64,000 bases of DNA from Candidatus Obscuribacter phosphatis. Its GTDB lineage: Bacteria; Cyanobacteriota; Vampirovibrionia; Obscuribacterales; Obscuribacteraceae. A program made the position numbers and the translations under genes. The stretch lies in NCBI GenBank assembly GCA_001899315.1, contig MOYA01000001.1:2146599-2210598 (forward strand), written 5' to 3'. The stretch's first letter is position 1. Each line of letters starts with the position of its first letter. Of this stretch, positions 47,401-56,400 are shown in pieces. The notes below the pieces were generated by a model that was not told the DNA's origin, made no database searches, and was given only the letters and a program-made list of their open reading frames with translations.

Positions 47401-50400
47401 AGCTCCACCTGCTTGCGTTGTTCCAGTCTGAGCAGCAGCTCCACCTGCTTGCGTTGCTCCAGTTTGAGCAGCAGCTCCACCAGTCTGAGTTGTCGCTCCT
47501 GTCTGAGCAGCAGTTCCGCCTGCTTGCGTTGAACCAGTTTGAGCAGCAGTTCCGCCTGCCTGCGTTGAACCTGTTTGAGCAGCAGCTCCACCTGCTTGCG
47601 TTGAACCTGTTTGAGCAGCAGACCCACTAGTTGCGCTGTTCGCCTGAGAACCGGAAGCAGCCTGAGACAGGTTGCCACCTGCTTGCGTTGTTCCAGTCTG
47701 AGCAGCAGCGCCACCTGCTTGCGTTGAACCTGTTTGAGCAGCAGCTCCGCCTGCTTGCGTCGAACCAGTTTGAGCAGCAGTTCCACCTGCTTGCGTCGAA
47801 CCAGTCTGAGCAGCAGCTCCACCTGCTTGCGTTGCTCCAGTTTGAGCAGCAGCTCCACCAGTCTGAGTTGTCGCTCCTGCCTGAGCAGCAGTTCCGCCTG
47901 CTTGCGTTGAACCAGTTTGAGCAGCAGTTCCGCCTGCTTGCGTTGTTCCAGTCTGAGCGGCAGCGCCACCTGCTTGCGTTGAACCTGTTTGAGCAGCAGA
48001 CCCACTAGTTGCGCTGTTCGCCTGAGAACCGGAAGCAGCCTGAGACAGGTTGCCACCTGCTTGCGTTGTTCCAGTTTGAGCAGCAGTTCCACCTGCTTGC
48101 GTCGAACCAGTTTGAGCAGCAGCTCCACCAGTCTGAGTTGTCGCTCCAGTCTGAGCAGCAGCTCCACCTGCTTGCGTTGCCCCAGTCTGAGCAGCAGCTC
48201 CACCTGCTTGCGTTGCCCCAGTCTGAGCAGCAGCTCCACCAGTCTGAGTTGTCGCTCCCGTTTGAGCAGCAGATCCACTAGTTGCGCTGCTCGCCTGAGT
48301 GCCTGAAGCCGCCTGAGACAAATTGCCACCTGCCTGCGACGTATTTCCGGTTTGTGCAGCACCAGTCTGAGCTGTCGCTCCAGTCTGAGCTGTCGCTCCA
48401 GTCTGAGCTGTCGCTCCAGTCTGAGCAGTAGCTCCAGTCTGGGCAGTCGCTCCAGTCTGAGCAGTTGCACCAGCCTGAGCAGTCGCTCCAGTTTGAGCAG
48501 TCGCTCCAGTCTGAGCAGTTGCCCCAGTCTGAGCTGTTGAAGTATGTTGAGCTGCGCCACTGGCAGTAGAAGCATTTGTCTGCGCACCAGCTGCCGCCTG
48601 CGATAGGTTTCCGCCGGTCTGTGCAGCAGTTCCTGTCTGTGCAGCAGTTCCTGTCTGTGCAGCAGCTCCTGTCTGCGCAGCAGCTCCTGTCTGTGCAGCA
48701 GTTCCGGTCTGAGCAGCAGCTCCTGTCTGTGCAGCAGTTCCTGTCTGCGCAGCAGCTCCTGTTTGTGCAGCAGTTCCTGTCTGTGCAGCAGCTCCTGTTT
48801 GTGCAGCAGTTCCTGTCTGTGCAGCATTCCCTGTGTGAGTAGCAGCACCGGTCTGTGCGGCACCTCCAGCAGCAACCTGTGCAAGGTTGCCTCCAGTTTG
48901 GCTTCCAGCAGGATTGGCGGCACCCGCATTTGCAGCAGTCTGAGTGCCTTGGTTCGCTTGTCCCGCAGCTGAACCGGCAGATGCTGCAGGCTGCGCTTGA
49001 TTAGCGGCGCCTCCCGCTGCGACCTGAGACAGATTACTGCTGCCTGTATTTTGGCCTTGAGAAGCCTGTCCGGCATTAACCTGTCCTTGCGCATTCTGCG
49101 CTGTGCCTTGGGAACCTTGCTGTGCCCCCTGGGCAGATTGACCTGCCGGACTTACAGCGTTCACTTGCCCCGTTGCTGCCACCTGTGACAAATTACCGGA
49201 AGCTGCTCCGCCAGGCTGCTGTGCCGTCTGCGTTCCAGCAGGCGGTTGAACTGCGGTCTGCTGTCCAGCAGTTTGTTGTCCGACCGCCCCTGCCGGAGGC
49301 TGACTGCCTGCCGCAGGCGGGCTACCTGCTGGCGGCTGATTTCCAGCCTGTTGTTGCTGACCTGTGACCGCGCCCGCGTTCACGGCACCAGCAGTACCTG
49401 TGGCAGCTGCTTGAGCGAGATTTCCAGAGGCAGGTTGAGCGGCGGTTGCTGCACCAGCCTGCGGTTGAGCCGCACCAGAATTCTGTGCGGGGTTGGGCGC
49501 CGCAGGATTCGGACCTGGAGCAGGTGCTGGTACTGGGGCTCCTCCATGGGCTGGTACCGGTGCAGGTGCCGGAGCCGGTACTGGAGCCGGTGATGGTGCC
49601 GGTGCTGGCGCCGGAGCAGGTGCTGGAGTCGGATTTGGATTCGTATTATTAGGAACGGCTCCAGTTTTTGAAGCATCAGTTACAACACGAGATGGATCTG
49701 TTGTGGTGGCAGTTCCAGTGGTGGTACGCGGCAGTTCAGGCACAACGACTCTGCTTGAGTCAGTATTTGTTGTCGGGCGTGCATCGACCACAGCAGGTCG
49801 CGCTGCTTCGGTAGCGATAGCTCTGGCAGCTGCACTATCAGGTGGGGCTGGCTTAGTTGCTTCAACTGGAGGCTTATAAACTTCAGTTGGAGGCGGCATC
49901 TTGATTGGCTCTGGAGCTGCAACCTTACCGGATTCGGGAGTCGCTGGTGCTTTCGCCAGATCACCGCCCGGCTTAACACCAGTATCCACAACAATAGGTT
50001 TACTTGGTTCAACTGTTGGAGCAACCTTGCCGAGATCACTTGTAGGCGTTGCAGTCTTAGCAGGATCAGCACCGGCCGCAGGCTTGGTCTCCGGCACAGG
50101 AGCAGGTTTGGCAGTCTCGACCGGTGCGGCAGCGACCTTCTCTTTAACGATAGCATTCTGCAATGCTTGCTGAGCAGCTAACTGCGCCGCCTGTTGAGCG
50201 GCAGCATTATCAACGGTTGACTTGACCGGCTCCGCTGACTTAACTGGCTCCGGCGCCTTAACGGTTTCGGCAGTCTTCGGTAGTTCTGGAGCCTTAGCCG
50301 GGTCTACCTTCAGCGGATCCTGCTTCGCTTGGGTGGGGTCCACCGCCACAGGAGGCAATTTTGAAGGATCAGCCTTGGCAGCTTCTGCCTGTTTAGCCAG

Positions 50401-53400
50401 CTCGGCAGCTTTCTGCTGCTCAACGGCGCGAGCTTGCTCGGCAGCCTTTTGTTGCTCAACAGCACGAGCTTGTTCAGCTGCTCTCTGCTGTTCAGCACGC
50501 TGTGCTGCAAGCTTGTTGCCTTCGGCAGCTGCTAGAGCAGCAGCCGCAGCCGCGGCGGCAGCTGCCGTAGTCGCGGCATCGGCTGCTGGTCGAGGAGCCT
50601 CAACTACCTTATTACCATTGCCATCGAAACGCTCGACTGTACCTGTCTTGGTATCAGTAACAACCTTAGAATTGTCTGCATTAGTTTGGGTTGTTATTCC
50701 AGTATTTCTGTTCTCTTCAATCTTGACGCCTGTCTGTTTGTCGATTGTTGTTACGACATTCTTAGCTGCATCCTCAATCTTGATTGTTGTAGCAGTCTCG
50801 GTCTTGATGGTCTGATTTGCGAAGTCTTTAGTGACAGTGGTGCCATTAAGCATGTGGGTTGTTTCGACATTAGCAGTCTTGTCCATGACGACAATATTGC
50901 CCTGCTTGTCAAAACCGATAGACTGCCCTGCCTCAACTTTGATGTCTCGAGCTGGCATTCCAGCTTGCTCAGGCATCTTAATCATGGCTGAGCCGTCGGC
51001 GTTGTAGATCACTTCACCCTTGCTAACGCCGTTTCCATCTGTGATTGATGTCTTGCCATTAGCAGTAGTGAGCACAGAGGTCACATCACCGTGGCTGTCA
51101 AAGTTGCGCAGAACAGAAATGGTTCCGTCTGCAGATACAGTCCTCTGGCTGACCAGACTATTGCCTTGCCACGAGTACTCGACTTTATTGCCGTTCTCGC
51201 CGATGTATTGAATAACTTTTCCATCTTTGCTGTAGGTCTCGCTGCTTCCATCTGTGTGTAGATTGGTGCGCGATCCGTCAGCATGGGTGATGACAGGCAA
51301 CCCTGACTTAGCATCGACCGTGATGCTATCGCCTGCCCCGTTCATCTTGACCGACAAGCCAGTATTTACTCGGTCAACAGAGGTATATTCGCCGTTGGGT
51401 CCAACTTGATAAACAAAACCCTTACCGTCGGCATCGAGCTTACTCAATACACGTCCATTGGCATCGGTCGTAATAGTGCCGCCCTTATCGTCATAGGCAA
51501 CTCTGCTAACCACATTGCCGCTAGAGTCTAGGTTTGTTACTACAGGCAACTTAGAATTGGCATCGACAGCTATAGGACCGTTAACTGACTCAAATGTCTT
51601 GCCACCATCTTTGCTGATTTGCATAGCGCTAACATTTGGAGGCACGCCATCATACTTATAAAGAACGTTGCTGTCGGTTCTATAGAGTCCACCAACAACC
51701 TCACCTTTATCATTCTGAATAGGTCGATAGGCTTCGCCGGTATTGCGCGCATACAGATACTCACCACCGGCGGTGCTTATGGTGCCTTCCCATACTCTTT
51801 GCGCTTCTTTCGGTAGGTCAACTGTCTTGGTATTATCAGTAGGCGAAATAGCGGCTATCTGCTTCCACTGAGTGTCACCAGTGATAGGATCGCGAGGTGA
51901 ACCTTCGACGTGAGCCCAAACTCCTTCTCGGTTCTTGATTTGAACAAGCTGTCCGGCCTCGTCATACTTGAATTCGTACTTAAAGCCGTCGGTCTTGTCT
52001 AAAATCGACTCCAGACGTCCATCGGTGTTGAAGCTCTTCTCTTGATTCTTGATGTAATCAGTTACAACATAAGAGCCATCTGCCTTATAGAGGGCGCTGA
52101 TACCATTGAGAGTACTGTATTCGATACTACCATCAGCATTCGCTTTCGCCGCCGAAATCTGTTCGGTGCTGCCATCAGGCTTGGTGCGCACATAAGAGCC
52201 ATCATCATTCCGGGCAATAGTGCTACCATCTGATAGCCTCGCCGAAACTATATTGCCATTGGCATCGAGAACAGCATCCATCTTACTGCTGCTTACTCGT
52301 TCCGAGACAAAGTTACCATTTATGTCATAAACCGATTCGGTTTTGACTCCATCTTTGACTTCGCTAAACTTGTGGCCAAAGTCTTTCTGTAGAGTCTCAG
52401 AGATATTCTGAGCCCTATACAAGACAAGCTCTCCGGTAGCTTTATCGTATACCGCGTATGGTGGCTGAGCATTCTTATCTGCAGCGTCGACAAGCTTGAA
52501 TGACTCGGTCTGCCCATCAGGCAGCTTCATGTTTACACTGCGGGTGCCATCAGAGTTATATTCAACTTTAACTTCCCCAGCTGGTCCAACCTGCGAAGTC
52601 AGCATGTTGTCAGACGAATACCAGCGGTAATTCTTGGCGTCGGCGGTAAATTCACCGCGGGTGCCATTATCCAGCTGAACAATCGAAGAGCCATCAGGTT
52701 TAGTTATGTTGACAAAGCCACGCTCGTCGCGTTCAAGGTTGTAGCCGCTCTTGCCGTTTTGATCTACATAGATAAATTTCTCTGGATTGGATGGATCTTG
52801 AACCCTCTTAATATCGCCGATATAGTCGCTGCTGATGCGAGCGACCTTGCCATCTTTGTCATACTCGGTGACAAGGTGACCGGCCGCATCATTCATGACC
52901 ACGCGTGAACCGTCCATCCTCAGTGTCTGCCTGATTCCATCAAGCGACTCGTAGGTAAAGTTACCGCTCTCACCGTCAAAAGAAGCGCCTTTCAGCTTCT
53001 CAACAGTATTGCTCTTAGTATCGAGACGACTCCACTCTCCGGTGCTGGTGTCTTTGGTGAACTGGTCAGCGCCTCTCAAATATCCAATCAGTTCGCCATT
53101 GCTGTCGAAACTCCGACTAGATACGACCTTGCCGTCGACCAGCTCAGCTCGGGTGTAAGCACCATTTCTTCCATAAGTATCTGATGTATTGTCTAAATTT
53201 CTAGCGGTGAAAGCCCCTGTGGTCTTATCATAAGAAAGACCTTCAATCGCCATATTGTTTCGACTCCAGACATTGGAAGTGGAATCGAAAGAATAGACAT
53301 CAGCACCTCGTACAATCTGAGTCGGATTACCTTCAGCATTAAGATTGACAGTCTGATGGACCCCGTTTGCCGAAGTGGAAGTAATAACGCTCTCACCGTT

Positions 53401-56400
53401 GGCAAAGGTTGTAGTGCGCGTGCCATCAGGCTCCACTTTTATACTCTCGCCGGCTTTCTCTATGGCAAGATTGCCGCTCATATCTAAAGCAAGCTTGTCT
53501 AGCTTTTGACCATCTGCACTTTGCCAGATTTTGGTCCCTGGTGCATTAGGGTCATCTACTTGGCTATAGACGGTACCTCCATCGGTGACCGATACCAGAT
53601 TGCCATTCTTATCAAATTTACCGGAATAGCCCCCAATAGCGCTAGTCAAAACCTTATCAGTACCCTCACCAAAACGCAGGCTGGTTGCTGATGTGACAGA
53701 CACATCTACAAATCTGCTTCTGGCGTCAAAAGATACATTTTGATAGACCTTACCGTCAGCATCCTTCCAATTTTTGGCTGATTCGTCGTAAGTGAAAGTA
53801 CTACCCGATATGCTCACCGATCTGAGCGAACCATCGGCCTTATAGCTTGCAGTGGTTGCTCCAGACCCACTATCAGGATAAGTCAGAGTGTAATCGCCGC
53901 TGCGCTCTCTTGTCTCCAGCTTACCATCGAGATGCTGCAGCTTAAGTGTGCCCTTCTCAGAGTCCACAGAAATATCTTTATAGACCTTACCATCGGTGGA
54001 TACCCACTGCCCATCAGCATTCTTCTTAAAGTTAGGCGGCACCTCGGTAAACTTGCCGGTGCTCGAATCACCAAAAGCCCAATTGTAGGCACTTGAAGCC
54101 GCGCCAGTCACCGTATCGTAGGCAGAAGAAGCTCCATCTTTTACCGTTTGCCAGAGGCTTTGACCCGCTTTGTCGGCATTAGCTTGGTCTACCGCAGCGG
54201 CGGTTACAGCCTCTTTCGATGGCGCAGCGCCGTCTGCAGCGATGGCTGGATTTACTTTGGTCTGCACAGGTTTGGCAGCGTCGCCAGATACCATCTGCCT
54301 CTGTAAAGCGATTCTGTCCAGAAGATTTCCCGGTCTGGTCTGAGCGGCATCTATGCCAGCTGAGCTGCCAGAGACCGGTTTGACATCTACAGGAACAATC
54401 AGTTTACCGCTGCTGTCATAGCGATCAACTTTGCCACTTGGAGCTGTCACAGTGCGACTACCATCAGTTGCAATAACTATCTTATTGCCGGTCGCATCCG
54501 TAGAGCTAATTCTTCCTGATTTGTCAACCGTCGCATCAGTACCGACCACGATCTGCGTGCCATTTGCAGCTTTGACCACGCGATTGCCATCGCTGTTCGT
54601 TGTAACGTCCAGCTTGGCGCCGCTGCCGTTCCTCACACTGAAATTGTCGCCCTTGCGTTCCACAACAGTCGTATCTGAGCCACTATAATATTCCTGCCTA
54701 ATGCTACCGTCGGACCTGGCCAAAGTGCTCTCGATGCGTCGCCCATTTTCATATTTGAAGTTCTTGACCGAACCATCTGCACCAACTTGAGAGAGCAACA
54801 AACCATTGGCGCTAGAAGTTTGGTAACCGCCCACGGTATCGTATTTAGTGACAGATTTATCACCATGGGTGATGATAGGCATGCCGGTCTTAGAGTCAAC
54901 CGTTATCTTCTCGCCGTCTTTATTTAGTCTTGTATCTACAATACCGCCCCGAACGGTCATAACACTGGTATACTCACCCTTCTCATTCAAGCTATAGGTG
55001 ACACCATTACCAGAGGCATCAAGCTTGCTTAGCACCCGCTTGTCACCATCTGTGGTGGTAGTATTACCACGGTCATCATAACTAACCTTGGTCAATATTT
55101 TGCCGTCAGTGCCGCGGGTGACTATAGAAGGCAGCTTGGAACCAGACTCCTGCACGACTTCGCCCGGAACGGTCTCGAATGTCTTGCCGCCGTCTCTACT
55201 TATTGATAAACCCTTAATATTGGGCGACACCCCATCATACTTATATTGCACACCGTTGCTACCAATATAGCGAGAGCCTATTTCTTCACCGGCAGCGTTT
55301 TGCTCAGGGCGCAGGTTGTCGCCCGTTTTTCTAGAGAAAGTGTATTCATTACCTTCAGTACTGATCGAACCTTCCCAAACAAGACGGCTTTTCTCGGGAA
55401 CCTCTTTAGTCTCGAAAGGCGGGGTTTTCGATATCTCAGAAACTCGTTCCCACTTCGCATCACCGGTTACCGGGTCTCTAGAGCTTCCGTCAACTACACG
55501 CCACTGTCCAGCACGGTTAGTCACTTCAGAAAGCTGTCCATCATTGCCATATTTGAACTGATAGACAAAACCGTCCTTGCTATCGGTCATGGAAACCATT
55601 CGACCGTCGGCATCAATATCTTTTGTTACGCCGCGGAATCTATCTTCAATTTTGGAAGAGCCATCAAGATTGACGCGATGAACTTCACTGCCCGAAGTGT
55701 ACTCGATACCGCCGTCGGAATTGGTACGCACATCAAGAACATACTCGCTTTGTCCTTGCCTATCGGTGCGAACATAGGCACTGGAACCATCAGGACTATC
55801 GTATTTGTCTATGCGACTGCCGTCAGGTAACTCCGCACCAACTATGCCACCACTAGAATCAAGTCTATAGCTTACTTTATTGCCATTTACCTGGTCATAA
55901 AGGTAGCCGCCATCGCGACCATAAACGGTCTCAGGCTCTCTACTATCGATAGAATCGGCGAAGCGACGGGTAAAGTCACTCTGTAGTGTTTCAGTAACCC
56001 CATTTCCTCTATGCAGAACAAGGTCGCCGCTTTCTTTATCGTATGTAGCATAGGGAGGCAGACCAGACTGATCATCCTTGACCAACTGAAAGGTCTCGGT
56101 TTCTCCAGTCATAGAAAACCGCACCACACTCTGCGAGCCATCGGCAGCGGTTTCAACCTTTAGATAATCAGAAAAACTAGACTGATCTACGAATGAATTA
56201 TCGGCCCCGTACCAACGGGTGGCGCTATTGTCTGCTGCCGACTCAGATCTTGTGCCGTTGGTAGTCTGCATGATCTTATCGCCGTTCGGCTTGACTATGT
56301 TGACATTACCGAACTCATTTTGACTGACGCTATAGCCGCCCAGATTTTGTTCATCGACAAAGGTGCTGGCTTTATCGCCAACTTGCACCTTATGCAAATA

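Noticed and set aside
46180-48850. Possible CRISPR array
   Set aside because: The repeats are contiguous, in frame and without unique spacers; they encode protein repeats.
46992-49094. A 700-codon open frame on the minus strand in another phase
   Set aside because: It is out of frame with the giant gene and reads as Leu/Arg/Gln repeats produced by the tandem AQTG array. It has no start context and no domain.
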